Assembly (NCBI GenBank): GCA_028564705.1
Contig: JAPXFQ010001767.1
Span: 310,001-374,000 of the forward strand
DNA length: 64,000 nucleotides
From: Apricaphanius iberus
Lineage: Eukaryota > Chordata > Actinopteri > Cyprinodontiformes > Aphaniidae
Reading direction: 5' to 3'
Shown piece after piece: positions 38,050-50,792 of this stretch (its first letter is position 1; the number at the start of each line of letters is the position of its first letter). Made by a program: the position numbers and the translations under genes. A model generated the notes under the pieces. That model was given only the letters and a program-made list of their open reading frames with translations. It was not told the origin of the DNA and did no database searches.

Positions 38050-39572
38050 TAATAAGTTTAGTTTTGAAAAAAATACAATTGCTTTAGCAGCACCAGTCTT
38101 TTTTTTTTTTTTTTTTGCTTTTTAACTACAATCCAGCTAATGTCTAAGGGTATGTTTTATTCTTTGACAAAATTATTTTAGGAATACCACATTAGTTGGC
38201 GTAATTTTCCTGAAAGTAAGTGAAAGTTTTGTACCCAAAGGGTTTATTGTTCAGGTAAAATGTCAATAAGCTGAAGTCTTTGACCTGATGAAAAGCACAA
38301 CCGATTCCAAAGCGCTAAATCTGTTCTGTGACAAAAAATAATGACAAGCAAAGTCTTTTTGTAGTTTTCTTTTTGCATTATTAACCGGAGCTGCGGTTGC
38401 GCATGTATTTGGGGGGGGGGGGATTACATGAGGTGAACCATAGGATGATGAGCAGACATCAGTCATGAGATAAACCTCCCACTCCCCCCTGAGGCCTCAG
38501 GCAAATGTCTGCATTTATTATTGATCGATGACAAGTTATTTTCAATAAATTTCTGAAGAAAAACTCAGGCAGTCGGAAGGCTGACATTTGCAGTTCGGAC
38601 CGCTCGTGAATGTTGCACGAAGAGGAACTCATAACGACCAAATAACTTTCAGACAGCAACCTCACAGAAAAGTTCTGCCTTCACCAAGGGGATCTAAGCT
38701 CTTAATTTTCATAAATATATCATCTTTGCCTTTAGTATTTACAATGTAAAAAAAGAAAAACATCTACAACTGCAGCAGAATTCCTGCAAAACGCCATCCT
38801 TATCAAACTGGGTTCCTGAAACAGTCAATGGAAAGAGAGACAGCTGGCCGCCGGCCCATGTAAGGTCACACTGTGATCTGATGGCGCCTGAGCTCTCAGG
38901 AACACCCTCACGATCCAACATAAGGCTGAAAAGACATCCAGCGGGAGGCGTGGCCAAGCCAAGGCACAATGCAAGCACACGTCAGAGGCCAACCTTATGT
39001 AAACTTTAGGGCCTCTTCCAAAAGTCCCACATCTTAGCCAGAGCAAATAAGGATTTACAGGAGGAAATGGTGACTAATGAAAAGGAGGAAGGCCCCAGAC
39101 GGATGGAGGCATGAATGAGAAGCATTGTTTCATTCTCACACAGAAGTCCAAAAATCTGTTAAAGCGCCTCACATCAGCCTGACTGATCATCTTCCACTGG
39201 ATGCAAACCTAAGTCTCCTTCTGATCTACGAGGTCCAACAAATATCTATTTCTCTCATCAGTGTTCCATTTGTGGAGTTATGTTTCCCACATCAGGCAGC
39301 TTTCTTGTTCCCTACTTTACAGAAAGGATTGAGAAGTTATTTTGAGATTCACCATACTGACTGAATCAACTGAAACTGAATACCCATGTTGGATCGAGCC
39401 AAACAAAATTCTGTCTGTCTGAAAATTATAACATCAGATAAAACAAAAAAAACAGGCTTCTTATTCAGAAATGTCAGCTTCACTTCGCAATCCTCATAAT
39501 TCCTGTTGCTTGTGCACCTTTTTTTTCCCGAGTGCACGTTTTCCTTCCACTCAACTTTTCATTAGAATGTTA
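38050..39572 (-). other. unc13b: unc13b intron 2, 38.05-39.57 kb, nothing recognised
   Basis: Intronic DNA with poly-T and poly-G runs (38098-38117, 38409-38422). ORFs on the minus strand have no recognised domains or splice fit. Confidence 0.4.
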
Positions 39573-39968
39573 TAGGGCTGGGTATAAATACAAATTGCAG
39601 GAATCAATATGATTCCAATTCTCAAGAGTTAGAATCGATTATCAGGATTTGATTCGATGCAATCTGATCCAGTTCGATATAGATATTGGTGAGTGCCATT
39701 ACAAATATTGTTTGAGCTTTTATCTCAATTATATGTCTGTAATTATATGATTTAACACTGGATGGGTAACAGTTTACCAGGAAAAAAATCTGTATTAACA
39801 CTTTCAGAACTAAGCCTGGAAATGGCTGTCTGAATATTTAATTCGTATTTTAGCTGTAAAAAAGGAAAAACGATTTTAAACCGTTAAACCGATTTTTGAA
39901 CTCATGAATAAATTTGATTCTTAGAATTTTTATAAGAATCAACTTAGATTTTTTCCAACACAGCCCTA
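39573..39968. mobile_element. hAT-like MITE, TAGGGCTGGGTA... termini
   Basis: The left end is TAGGGCTGGGTATAAATA and the right end is ...CAACACAGCCCTA. Sub-terminal 'gaatcaat'/'gattc' repeats face each other. The flanks gaatgtta and gatgttta are similar but not identical, consistent with a decayed 8-bp duplication. Confidence 0.6.
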
Positions 39969-41096
39969 GATGTTTAAATACAGCACTCTAAAGAGATAGT
40001 GATGAGCCATAATCATTGAAACTGAACGAACTCTGCCTCTTTCTGTAGAATGGATTTATATAAAATACAAGCTTTTCTTTTTGTACAGCATTTCGGAAAT
40101 AAATTCCCTTTTATGCTATTCTAATGTATTAAGTTACACCTGAACAAAGAGTGGATTTGAGCACTGCTTTTAAATGCTAAATGCGTAACAAACTAAATAT
40201 TTAAAGTGTTCCGAGGCTTAAAAAATGTATTTAGAAGAAAAGTCTGTTGTGATAACATGGCACCTAAGGGAGACGGCTGGCTTAGCCCAGTTATCTCTGT
40301 TTGCTCTGAGACAGGTGCCACACGCTGCAGCCGCCGACTGCAAAAAACACAGAGCTCCCCTTCAGGTGGTGCAGCTTCACACACGCACAGATCTGCAGGA
40401 TGATTTAACTTTCCGATCAATTCAAATTCAAACAGCACAACTTCCCCTCAGGGATCCAGCCTGCTCTTCCTGGAAATGTCAGGGGGCTTTAAGGCAGGCG
40501 TGAGCACGCACACTGGTGGAGAGCGGGCGGGTTTAGTCTGAGGAGCAACCGACCTAAGCTCACCTCGCTGCAGGTGAAGGACGCAGGATTACATAATCCG
40601 TAACCAACCCCGCTTCCTGTGACGAGCCAGGATGTAACCGATTAACCTGAATGAGAAAACTACATGCAGCCACATTCCAACACCATCAACTTTACGGGGA
40701 ATTAGCACTACTTGTGTGCTTTAAAGCAGACATCTAGTCCTCCAGAGCGTCTGTACTGCGACCTCTAGATGCATCTCTGCTCCATCACCTGAATGGCTCT
40801 TTACCAGGCCTCTGCAGAGCTGAATGACCTGCTGATGATGATGACTGGTTCAGGTGGGCTGGAGGAGGGATGCATCTAAGAGTGACACAAAGGAAGCTCT
40901 GGAGGACTGGACTTCGGTTGCCCTGGATGTGAAATATGCAGAGAAGATCCGTTTTGCAGTGATCCACTAACAGCTTCCTGATAATCTGATCCTCTAAAAT
41001 GGAAAACACGATTCAAAATCCGCCACAACACATTAAAATTATTTGTTTTCATGTAAAAATGTGATTTTTACTAGAATAAAAAGGACAAGGTTTTAC
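39969..41096 (-). other. unc13b: unc13b intron 2, 39.97-41.10 kb, nothing recognised
   Basis: Intronic sequence between a MITE and exon 2. The ORFs at 40193-40503 on both strands overlap each other and show no family similarity. Confidence 0.4.
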
Positions 41097-41126
41097 CTGG
41101 TGGTCCTTGAAGCTTGGCTTTTTTCA
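41097..41126 (-). CDS. unc13b: unc13b exon 2 (30 bp micro-exon)
   Basis: This 30 bp exon lies between acceptor TTTTTCCTAG and donor GTAAAA. With the G from exon 1 and its own final G it encodes V-K-K-A-K-L-Q-G-P-P-(D). UNC13 proteins start MSLLCV(G/R)VK(K/R)AKF, so it supplies residues 8-17 of the protein. Phase 1 in and phase 1 out match exon 1 and exon 3 exactly. Confidence 0.9.
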
Positions 41127-41419
41127 CTAGGAAAAAGAAAACCAGAAACAGCAGATTAGGTCATTAATCTTAATATATTCATTTGTAATTTAGATTAAAA
41201 CAAATGCTTAGTTAATCTGTGGTTTCTACATCAGGCATGGATCATAAAAATTATCATGCAAAAATGAAGATCTGTTTTTGAGGCCTTATAAATGTAGAAG
41301 AATGAATTTGTGGTTTCACATGACTCAGATTAACCCATGGACTCTTAGGTCTTACCTAAAGAACAATGACTTCAATGTGTCAACTTGTAACTTTACATGA
41401 GGAAAAATAATAAATGATC

Positions 41420-41545
41420 ACAAGGGATCCCCTGGGCTCCATCCTGGGGCGCCTGACATTTAATACATTTAATGTTTCCCGCTAGCCCAGATTATAATAA
41501 GATTATTTACCATAACTATGCAGACGACTACAATGTGACTATGAA
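41420..41545 (+). pseudogene. LINE reverse-transcriptase palm remnant (5' part)
   Basis: Plus-strand pieces read 'GDPLGSILG' (the G-x-P-Q-G-S-x-L-G-P motif of LINE RT, decayed) followed by 'NYADDYN' at about 41514-41534, the YADD catalytic motif. Stops and shifts interrupt it. It is separated from its continuation at 42455-42850 by a MITE. Confidence 0.65.
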
Positions 41546-41546
41546 T

Positions 41547-42450
41547 TATGGATGCAGCGATGCAACTTCTTTCAAACAGATACGATACAGATACTTGAAT
41601 CTGAGTGCTTGAGGTGCTTGCTTTAAAACATGTCATTTTCACGCGTGTGAAGCGTAATTATGTAACTTGTGGGAGGACCCTGACCGGGAAGTGCGAAGAC
41701 CAAGTTTTGCCCGCCGACACTAAGCCGAGCGGTTGTCCATCAGTCCGCATTTACTAAAAGTTTATAATATAATATGTGAGCGGGATGGGACGTGCTGTGG
41801 TGGAGCCATTACCAGGCCTTGGTGTCCGGGTGAGGAAGCTGTTCATGGCTCACTACTCGGCGGAGAGAGCGGGGCATTTTGCAGCCCAACGGCTCTATTA
41901 AGAGCCACCCAAAAACCTCTTAAGAGCATTCCTGACTAAATAGTTTAGCCTTGAGTTTAAGCTGGAGTTGAGATTTCTCCAACTTCTGCGGCAGACGCGA
42001 TAAGCGCAAATGCACAAAATGCACCACATAAAATGCAGCACGTATTTTCAGTCGCGCCTGAAACGCACCAGCCGCTTTTTCTTGACGCAAATCTGCTTCT
42101 GACGTGTTGCAGGATCCCCAGTCGCACTTCATCGCGGTCCTCCATGGACTTTACATAATAACCTGACTCTCTGGTCGTGTCTATCACGTTCGGTGTGTAA
42201 CCACTGTTAGAGTACCAATGCCGATACTTCTACTACACAAAAAAAAGGGCAACGCATCGAAACACAGGTCTTATTTTCTCTCTGCTTGTTGCAACAATTT
42301 ATGGTGAATTAGATACAAATTAAAATATAAGTAAAAAAGACCACAAGACTTTTAAGTATCAGTTCATGGCATTGGTTAACTAATCGATACGAGTACATTA
42401 GAACGATATTGGCCGCGATACCCAACACCAGTATAGGTGCTCCCTCACTA
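41547..42450. mobile_element. TAGGGATG / GTATCG hAT-like MITE inserted into the LINE remnant
   Basis: The left part reads 'atggatgcagcgatgcaacttctttcaaacagatacgatac', a diverged version of the family end. The right part reads 'acgatattggccgcgatacccaacaccagtataggtgctccctc'. Its internal sequence at about 42260-42430 aligns with element A around the TTAA where B inserted. Boundaries are approximate. Confidence 0.55.
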
Positions 42451-42454
42451 TCAA

Positions 42455-42850
42455 CCCCTTCAAAATGTTGCACAGATGCATTGAACAAATAAAGTTTTCT
42501 ACAGCTGAAAGGAAACAGAGATGAAGTAATTATCTTTGTACCTAAAGAGAAACAAAGAGTCAGCACATAGCTTCAGTTAATACAGCTAGAAACTACTGAT
42601 CAGGCCAGAAATCTAGGTGGAATAATGGACTCAGACCTGAACCTCCAGGATCACATAAAGACAATAACATGGTCAGCTTTTTATCACTTGTGGAAAATTT
42701 ATAGGACTAAAGGACCGATGTCACAACAGGACTTAGAAAAAACTCCTCCATGCATTTATCTTTAGTCAGATTGATTAATGCAACAGCGTCCTCACAGGTT
42801 TACCTAAAAAGTCGGACAGCTGCATCTGATCCAGAATGTTTTTTGTTTTT
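42455..42850 (+). pseudogene. L2-like LINE remnant (3' part, after the MITE)
   Basis: Plus-strand pieces include 'ARNLGGIMDSDLNLQDHIK', then 'YHLWKIYRTKGPMSQQDLEK', 'LLHAFIFSQID' and 'CNSVLTGLPKK'. This matches the order of the L2-clade region after the RT palm ('NLGV..D..L....HI......YHL..I......S......L..AFI.S..DYCN.L..G'). Several stops and shifts are present. Confidence 0.75.
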
Positions 42851-44510
42851 TTTTAAACAACTGATGGCACTGTGGTTTGTGTGTAACAGTTAAAAGGATT
42901 TGTCTTTTTAGTACGGTATGTTTTTGCATTAACTGAATATCTTCAATTTAATAAAAAATAAATGAATAAAAAACACAAGAAGTCTGCCGAATTTGAGCCC
43001 AAATAAGGAAGAAACCTAATTAGGCTCCTCCACAGACATCAGATTCAAAATCTTAGAAAAGAAATTGTTACGAAGCAAAATATATGGCAGCTTTGAGTGG
43101 CATTAATGCTGCCTGATGGAGTTTTACTAAGAATTGATGTCTAAATGCTTTCGCATCTTCAAACATCAACAGAATCTCGCCTGTTTTTAATAGTTTCATT
43201 CCTGGGAATTAAGGCCATCCTCTCTTCGAAAACTTCAACATAATCATGAAACATAAGCTGAGACAGCTGCATCACAGAACACAACATCTGGTAAACAAAT
43301 AGACCAAGAAAGAAAATAACCTCCCCATTTTTACTTTGTTTATTTTTATCAGACGTGCCATCTTTACCCCCTGATGCATCCATACAATAGCGTTTATGGG
43401 ATTGTGGAGAGCTTTGGTGGGGATTAACGGTGATTGCTGTTGCTGGGTTGTGTGTTCGGGGCAGGGAATGCTAAATCTCTGAAGCCGTGCATGCCAGATG
43501 GGCACGGAGGGATCACGGCCACACTAAATGATGCTTTCATATTTTCATCCCCTCTCTGTGTCCTCGGTGAAAGCAGCAAAGGGAAGCAGAGTTAGGGCTT
43601 TCTTTTCATGCCGCCTCATAAAACTACAGGACTTAAAACTGTCTCGCGGGTACAAGGGGTTAATTATTAGAAAAGGTGGGAAGGGAAAGGGGGTGGGCAT
43701 GCGAAGAAATCTCTGACTTTCTTTCTTCTTTTGTTTCCACTGATGTAAATAAGATGGAACAGTAACCTGTAGTTCCAACAAGCTGTTGTTCACTGAGTGC
43801 AAAAAACCAGACGGTCCTCATCAAAAAACAGATTTTTATCACCTCTATTAACCTAAATTATGTCTTTATTTCTGCAATAACTCCTCTGATATTTTTCTCA
43901 GTTGATCAGATGCATTATGTTTTGTGACAATACACCAGACATGTTGGTGTTTTGTAATAAAAAGGTCTAATTTTGGAGCTGTTCTTTCTCCATCCCCACT
44001 GAGCTGTTAATGATTGTAAGAACGCGTTTCCTGCAACCTGGAGAATTAGACCTTTTTCCTTTCTTGTCTAACATGTCAGCAGTGTCTCTCTACGGAGCAG
44101 AAATGTGACATAGTTCCTGCATTTTAATACATTTTGGTTGGACAAACTGTGACAAGTTTAGAATGTAAAGGTTAGCCTGTAACTTTTTTTCTTCCATCAC
44201 TGAAATATTCCCTGCTAAGGCTGGTTTGCCCAGAAAGAAATGTTTTAGTTGCTTTGTTTGAAATTTAATTGGATGAATATAATTTAAGATGAAGTTGTCT
44301 GGAGCCCATAAAAGCAAAGAAATTACATTAGTTAATATTTCTGTACATGTAAAAACTTCAAACTAAAGTTAAAATATGTCATTTGAAACAATTTGAACAA
44401 TCCCCCCTCCACTGAATAGATGAAGCATTTCTAGATTTAGGTCATTTTCTGCAGACAACCAATTTGTTGCTTCTTTTGTAGATTGTGCGGTTTGCTTTCA
44501 TGATGAATTT
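42851..44510 (-). other. unc13b: unc13b intron 1, 42.85-44.5 kb, nothing recognised
   Basis: AT-rich intronic DNA. No exon, RNA or clear element was seen. Confidence 0.4.
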
Positions 44511-44519
44511 TGTCGAACC

Positions 44520-45262
44520 AACCCACATGTTTCAGTTTAGTTTATTTCGAGCATACAAACCAGATCCAACCAAAACAAGTAAATACAATAAGAATATACG
44601 ATTAGTGTAAATCAAACAAACAAAAAAAAGGTCACATTTTCTCAGAAAGGAGTGGGATGAAGTTTTTAAAACGTATTTACTCCCACTCCCTCTTTCTTTT
44701 TTCTTTTCTTTCTCTTTTTCTAACGCGTCCTGTCTGGCAGTTTGCTACAAGTACAAGCCCAACAGATTTACTTCCTCAAGCAGATTATTACAGCTTTGCT
44801 ATAGTAATCCACTTCATACATATGTATGTGAAATCTTTATTAACAATTACTGTGGGTTTATTTTTTTTAAATGTTATTCACACAAAAACGAAAAAGAAGA
44901 AAGGAATAATATGAAGAAGAGAAACAGGACGGGTAGGAGTGTGAGCTGACGTTACAGGATAAGGTAAGGTAAGCAAAGTACACAAGAAAACATCCGTCCT
45001 CCACCTCTGTTGGACGGCGGATAAGTGGTAAAAACAAAACAGACGAAATCAACCAATAGAACAGAACAACGTTAACAAAACAGATCCAGAAATATGAACT
45101 AAGAACTACACATTCACTGCACACCAAAATGGATGAACAAATACAACACTAATGAATCAACGAAAACATGAAGGAGGTCGGAGACGAATACGTTCAGAAC
45201 TGCTCAGAGCGCAGGGGCCACAAGCGGACCAACGCAGGGCCGACAGCCCCCCAAAGACAGGA
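44520..45262. repeat. probable fish interspersed repeat (unclassified)
   Basis: It contains 'gtttagtttatttcgagcat' and 'aggagtgggatgaagt', phrases I associate with 3' ends of fish LINEs, followed by CT-rich and mixed sequence. No protein remnant was recognised. The left arm of the large inverted repeat begins exactly after it. Confidence 0.35.
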
Positions 45263-46452
45263 ACAGATGGAAGCACCAGGGGAACACCCAGCAGCTACGA
45301 CGCCGGGGCCAAGGAGGTCGGAGGGACGAGCCCACGGGTTCAGCCACTCTGTCTCTCTCATGTAATTATGAATTGAAAGTTCATTTGAATCCAACTTTCC
45401 ATTAACCAATTTCCTGTTTTCATTCCCTTCATAAAGTTAATAATAAAGAAATAACACAATCCAATAATCTTCCATATACAAATAATTTCTCCAAATAGAA
45501 ACATTTTCCAAACAAAAGCTCTCCAACTCTCCTCCAAAAGAGATGAATACTTGGACTTTCTTTTAGCTCCTTCCTTAAACTATTCTATTTAAAGTATTTA
45601 ACCCCTTGCACCGAAACACAAAAGCTTTTCTTCCTACTTGGGACCTTTGGTATTTTAAAATAAAAATGGAAACAATCCATATAAACATATAGGTTTTAAT
45701 ATATGTTTTGAATATATGTGACCTATATGAAATTGTCCGTTTCCCTGTATTATAGATAGGGAAACGTTCAATTTTATATAGGTCACATATATTCACAACC
45801 TATATCAAAATTTTCACAATTATCTAGGTTCCTTCTGTGTGGGAAGCAGGGCTCTGTTTTATGAGTTCTTTTCGGAAACGGAGCCGCAGGCAGGACTGGA
45901 ACCCTGGACTCCCAGGTGAAAGTCATAGACGGTAACCAATCAGCCAACGGGACAACAAAGTCATGCAGATGTATTGGAGTTATAATAACAAGACCTCCAC
46001 ACTGTCAGACTTCTAGAAATACTTTCCTGAAAAATTCTGGACATAGTCGAGGGCAAAATACTGTGTTCCTCCGCTGCTATATCACCCTCTGTCCTGGAGG
46101 ACAGGGACCGATCTGTGTGGGCGACAGCGCCATATTTACTCAGAATGGCTTTGCCGCCAAGCAACTCGTCTATGATAGAACCCAAAGTTTGCGCCTCTTC
46201 TGGGCCGATGTACGCGAAAATAATTGGAATCAAGTAAAAAATACACAAAAAGGAAAACAGTTTCAAGGGGGCCAATTGTAGGTCTTACCCAGGGTTTTTC
46301 CTGCGGTCAAATTTGCGTGGCGGCCGCAGGAGGACGCTGACTAGAATGACATCATGGCGCTCCTTCGGAGACAGAGCGCCACGTCGTCGACGTACAAAGG
46401 AGCGTCATCACCGATCCTTCCTCGCTCCCAGCAGCGGTTAGACTTTATAACA
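45263..46452 (-). repeat. left arm of a 1.19 kb inverted duplication
   Basis: The arm matches 62784-63973 as a reverse complement, with every shared landmark summing to coordinate 109236, so there is no net indel. Differences are rare single bases (for example G/A inside the 121-codon frame at 45916-46281 versus 62955-63320). The arm contains a tRNA-Glu-like sequence, a long AT-rich hairpin at 45710-45794, and at its inner end GTTTTTCCTGCGG...GGCGGCCGC. No transposase was recognised. Confidence 0.93.
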
Positions 46453-46665
46453 TAATTTTCAGCTCAACCCAAATCATCTCCATTGGGTTCAGGTCCGGTG
46501 ACTTTGGAGGCCGGATTATTTCACACTTTTTTGTAAAAGTACTACATAATTCCATATGTGTTCATTCATAGTTTTGATGCCTTCAGTGAGAATCTACAAT
46601 GTAGTCATGAAAACAAAGAAAACGTACTGAATGAGAAGGTGGGTCCAAACTTCTGGTCTGTACTG
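46453..46665 (-). pseudogene. Tc1-like transposon 3' end remnant
   Basis: On the minus strand, 46515-46470 encodes PPKSPDLNPMEMIW, the catalytic-domain SPDLNP motif of Tc1-like transposases. The other end is 'gaaggtgggtccaaacttctggtctgtact', a typical terminal repeat of that family ('gtgtccaaactttt'). Only the 3' part survives, directly abutting the left inverted-repeat arm. Confidence 0.75.
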
Positions 46666-47421
46666 CATGTGCATATAAACAGCATATAGGTTTCATATTT
46701 GCACATATATCCTCATCAAGGTTCTTTCCATGCGAGAAGCCTTTTGAGAAACACGTGTAGTTCTTTGACTGTGCTGGCGATGCACCAAAAAGCGCCGAAC
46801 ACAGCAACTCTTCCCGTCCTGTGAGACGTAAAAGGGAAATCAGCTTTTAGCAGTTTTAGGATTGCTCTGTTGTCTTTGGCAAATATTCAGGATTTTGCAG
46901 CACGGGGCAGAGAGCGAGACAGCTTGTGTTTTATTTATCCAGAATGCCCTAAAGTCTGCTCCTTGCTGTCGGAGCGTCCCACGGCCCGCCCGGTTCACCT
47001 CAACCGAGTACAGTTTTAGGCGCACCAGAGTTTGCTCCGACCCGTGCCGTACCGCTCAGTAGAAACCAGGCGTTAAAGAGTCGCAAGAGGACCAGCAGAA
47101 AGAAGTTGCAATCAGAAGAGACGGGGGGGGGGGAAATCGGTGGTGTGGACGTGATCAATCTGGCCTTAAAACAGACCTGATAACAGGAAACAATAGACAG
47201 GCAGATGGCCTGGGGATTACTCCACAATCTCCAAGAGATCCCTCGGTCTCACTCTGCCTCTTTCATAAATCCACAGCTCTGCTGCCGGTTTAGCTCAACT
47301 CTACCATCCAACCAACCTCACCAATAAAGATGCATGTTTGTCATGTGTAAATAGGCTGTGTGGCGAGCAGGATGCATGTGCAGAATGTCCTACTTCTATT
47401 TAGGCTTCCATCTTATCTTAA
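46666..47421 (-). other. unc13b: unc13b intron 1, 46.67-47.42 kb, nothing recognised
   Basis: Intronic DNA with a short poly-G run at 47123-47132. No exon or element was identified. Confidence 0.4.
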
Positions 47422-48143
47422 AGAGGAATTTTTTTTGTTTTTTACAACCTGGGTCTATTTTTTTTAGACAAGTTTGAAGCCACTTGGAGTCCTTTGGGAG
47501 AAGTTATATCCAGTCGCGATCAGTGTATATCCACATAATGGGAGTCAATCAGAGAAGGCGAAATGTCGCCTGTAATAAGGCATCATCTGCCCCAAAACTC
47601 CCTCATTTAATCATTTTTGTTATGAATAGTTAGCGATATTCTCCCATGAGCTCGGAACGTCTTGGAGCTGCTAAGGTATTAGCTTCTGGGGTTTTTTTTT
47701 TGGAAACACACAAACATGAACCATGTTGATGTCTGCAGTAGCAAGTTCTGTCTGACCGACCGCCATAGAGCACAGAGTGAAAGTCCTGATCAGACTACAA
47801 CCAGGATGGAGAACGGCAGTGATGTCATTGAAATTGAGCGATAGTGTAGTTGGATTATAGCCTCTAATCAAACCGGAACAGAATTAATAAGCACTTCACT
47901 TAAGTTCTGAATTCTGAGGGGAGTCGTGCTAACGTTTGATAACAAAACATGGTTGATAATGCCTTATTACAGGCCATAAACTCCTACCCGGATTGACTGC
48001 TATTATATGGAAATACACTGATTGTGACTGGATATTAACTTCTTCCAAAGGACTTCAAGTGGCTCCAAACTTGTCTGGATGAGTAAATGGATGTAATAAA
48101 TGCTAAAAAGAAGGTCCAGATTGGAAAAAAAATAACTTTCCTT
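47422..48143. mobile_element. piggyBac-like MITE, uninterrupted copy of element B
   Basis: The element is flanked by TTAA at 47418-47421 and 48144-48147. It has the same sub-terminal inverted repeats as element B ('acaagtttgaagccacttgg', 'atgggagtcaat', 'ataaggcatcatctgcc' and their complements on the right). It shows what B looks like without insertions: about 0.72 kb and no transposase. Confidence 0.8.
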
Positions 48144-48410
48144 TTAAACAATCACACCAAATGTGTTTCAGAAGCATTCCAGCTTTAGCTAGAGTCCAGC
48201 TTATTTCGTTTTGTGTGCAATGGTGTAATTACTGAAGACTAAACTCAGAGTAAAAAGCAATGAGTAGCACAATCATTTGTGCAAAAATGGTTCCTTTTCT
48301 TATAGTTTCATTGTTTCTCCATAATTTCAGTGTCGCACCCATCCATAACTGCGTAACAGGAAGCCGGACAGTTTTCTGTTAGCAACGTATCCACAAGATC
48401 CAAATTGGAG

Positions 48411-48419
48411 GGAGGGAGA

Positions 48420-48482
<63 letters not shown>
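48411..48482. repeat. (GA)n microsatellite
   Basis: About 70 bases of nearly pure GA, preceded by GGGA-type units. The minus-strand frame of Ser-Leu repeats is an artefact. Confidence 0.97.
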
Positions 48483-48485
<3 letters not shown>

Positions 48486-50742
48486 CCTATTTTATGCCAT
48501 CTGAAACAGTTACTGCAGATGTAATGAATGGATTGGGGGTGTGAAAGCAGCATTAAGCTTCATTTTTAAAGCTAAATAAATAAAAAATCGTGTCTCCATG
48601 GGTAACACGTGATACGACCCATGCGTCTGCTTCCCTATATCAGCAGTGAGCATCCCCTCCTTCAGGTCCGCATCTAAGGGCAACCCACTTATCTGTTGTG
48701 AAAAGGCATCACCATGGAGATCAATCATCTCAACTAGCAATAAATAAGCAACAATGTTAAGTCAAGCCATGTGGGCATGAGTCATAACATCAGCTCTCTG
48801 TCCAATAACTGTTATTATCAGCTACATAACAGCTTTAATTTCCCTAATCAATAGATGAAGAGCCTGAAAAGGTCCAGATGAGGTTCAACCGTCCCACTGA
48901 AGCGAAGCAGAGAGGTTTATTTGTGACTGATTGAGTTGATCTGTCACCCAGTGTGGCGCATTGATGACCAAACGGTCTCTGGAGGCCTGCTGGGTTTAAA
49001 GATTTCCTTTTTCTCCCCGTAGGAAACAGAAGCAAAAACAGGTCTGAACTCGTTTCATCCAACCTTATCAGTCCAAAATGCCTATTTCTGCTCAGAAACG
49101 TACCTTCAAAGGCTAAAAATAATAAAAACTACAATGTGTTTGAATTTAATATCCAGGCCAGAATGTCTTGTCTGCATATTAAAATGAATGCATATTAAGT
49201 TAAGAAAGGTCGACACAGCTTCAATGACTCACATATTTCCTTATCATCTCTTAACTTATTATTGTATTTTCATGCCATTTCAGTTTTGGTTGTTTTAAAT
49301 GTCTTATTTTTTTAGTCTTATAAATAATTTCTAGCAGCAGGTGGTCACATAAAGTTTAAACTGGTCCTAAAAGTGCAAAGACAAATGGAAATATAGTGTA
49401 AATAGTAAGTTTTCGGATAAACAAATTAATTTAGATAAACTATTGAGCATTTTAATGATTGATATTCATAATGTTTAGGGATATAAGAAAATGTCGATGT
49501 GATGATATATCGCAATATTTTATGTCATGATATTGTATCAATCTTCAAAAGCAACTAATAATTTTCATTTTTTAGAATTTGAAGGGACCATTAATGACAA
49601 CAGTATTTTTTTTGTATATGTAAAATTAAGAGTTGGTGGCTGTTTTTACCTTCTTTGTTCCAGTGGCGCAATTAGATCTGGTAATAAAACTGCAGGTTTT
49701 AAGTATGAAACAGGTCAGAATGTTTACCATGATGTGATAGCTTTTCTACTGTTAAATTCAGTTACAAAAATCACAATATATAAGCCATTTCTCAATATGC
49801 GTACTAGTGTGGACTTGCGTACTTGAGAAAGGTCATAGACGGTGGCCCAATTACTGTTCCAATTCTAAGTACGATCAAAGTTCCCAGAAGTTTTCTCGCG
49901 CCACCTATTTTATCGAGGATGCATCGGAGCGTCCCTCTGCGGACTTCAGCCAGCGAACCATCCCACAATGCCTTGCTCTACCAGCAGCAGTAAATAGACA
50001 AGGTGCAGGCTTAGCTGGTGGTCGGAGATTGTGTTTCCGTTAACCGCAGCCCGATCCCGCTACTTTTTATTTGTAAGTAGCGGCCAAGAGTGAGTAAGGG
50101 GGGGGAGTGTTTTAAAGTGGGGGATAACTGCAAGCACTACAATATAAAATATATTACTTTTCTTTGAAATTTTTGTCATTCTAATTTTTTTTTTTTTTTA
50201 CTATAACAGAATTTTTCTAGTAAAAAATGTTTTAAGTATCTGAAATGAGTCTACCTGACAATGATGGTGACGATGAAAAACAAAAATGAGTTAAATCACT
50301 TATTTAGCAGTGCCTTTTATAATCAATAATGCAAACTTTAACCTATTATTTTACAGGTTGTCTATTTTGTTTTGTATTGACACTTCTTCCTAATTTTGTT
50401 TATTTGATATCAAATATCAACGTAAAAAAAAGTTTCTTATTTTACTATCCATTATAAATGTGAAAATAATCCCATTCCTGAGTAAAACTGGACCACTTAT
50501 TGAAGCTCTGAAAAGATCATAGAATTTTTGTTTTGTAAATGTTCGTTAATGCTTTCTCTTACTGATTCTATGTTTTTAATTTTCACATTTCTGTAAATGC
50601 GGATCACTTTGAATTGCCTTGTGTTGAAAGTGTGCTGTAGAAATAAAATCGCCTTGCCTTGCCAGATCATCCACATCAACCAAGTACGTTCTGTTCCAGT
50701 TGCTGATCTGCTGTAGTGAGTGCGCTGCGGGACCTCAGCCGG
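48483..50742 (-). other. unc13b: unc13b intron 1, 48.5-50.7 kb
   Basis: Mostly unrecognised. Around 49480-49550, 'tagggatataagaaaatgtcgatgtgatgatatatcgcaatatttt' resembles a hAT-like MITE end of the GATATATCG type. Its partner end was not found. Confidence 0.4.
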
Positions 50743-50792
50743 CCTTTTTAAGCCGGCCCCCCTGGTTCAACAGGGGGGCCGGCTTAAAAAGG
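50743..50792. repeat. perfect 22-bp stem, 6-nt loop hairpin
   Basis: Positions 50743-50764 are exactly reverse-complementary to 50771-50792, with loop gttcaa at 50765-50770. The stem centre is GGCCGGGG-type GC-rich with an AAAAAGG/CCTTTTT base. The flanking four bases (agcc/ggct) add a partial extension. It may be a young MITE core, a small-RNA-like hairpin or a fold-back junction. No function is shown by the sequence. Confidence 0.9.

Noticed and set aside
45886..45953. A functional tRNA-Glu gene in the left arm (minus strand)
   Set aside because: A- and B-box-like sequences are present but the acceptor stem does not pair and the D/anticodon arms are irregular. It is kept only as a tRNA-like relic.
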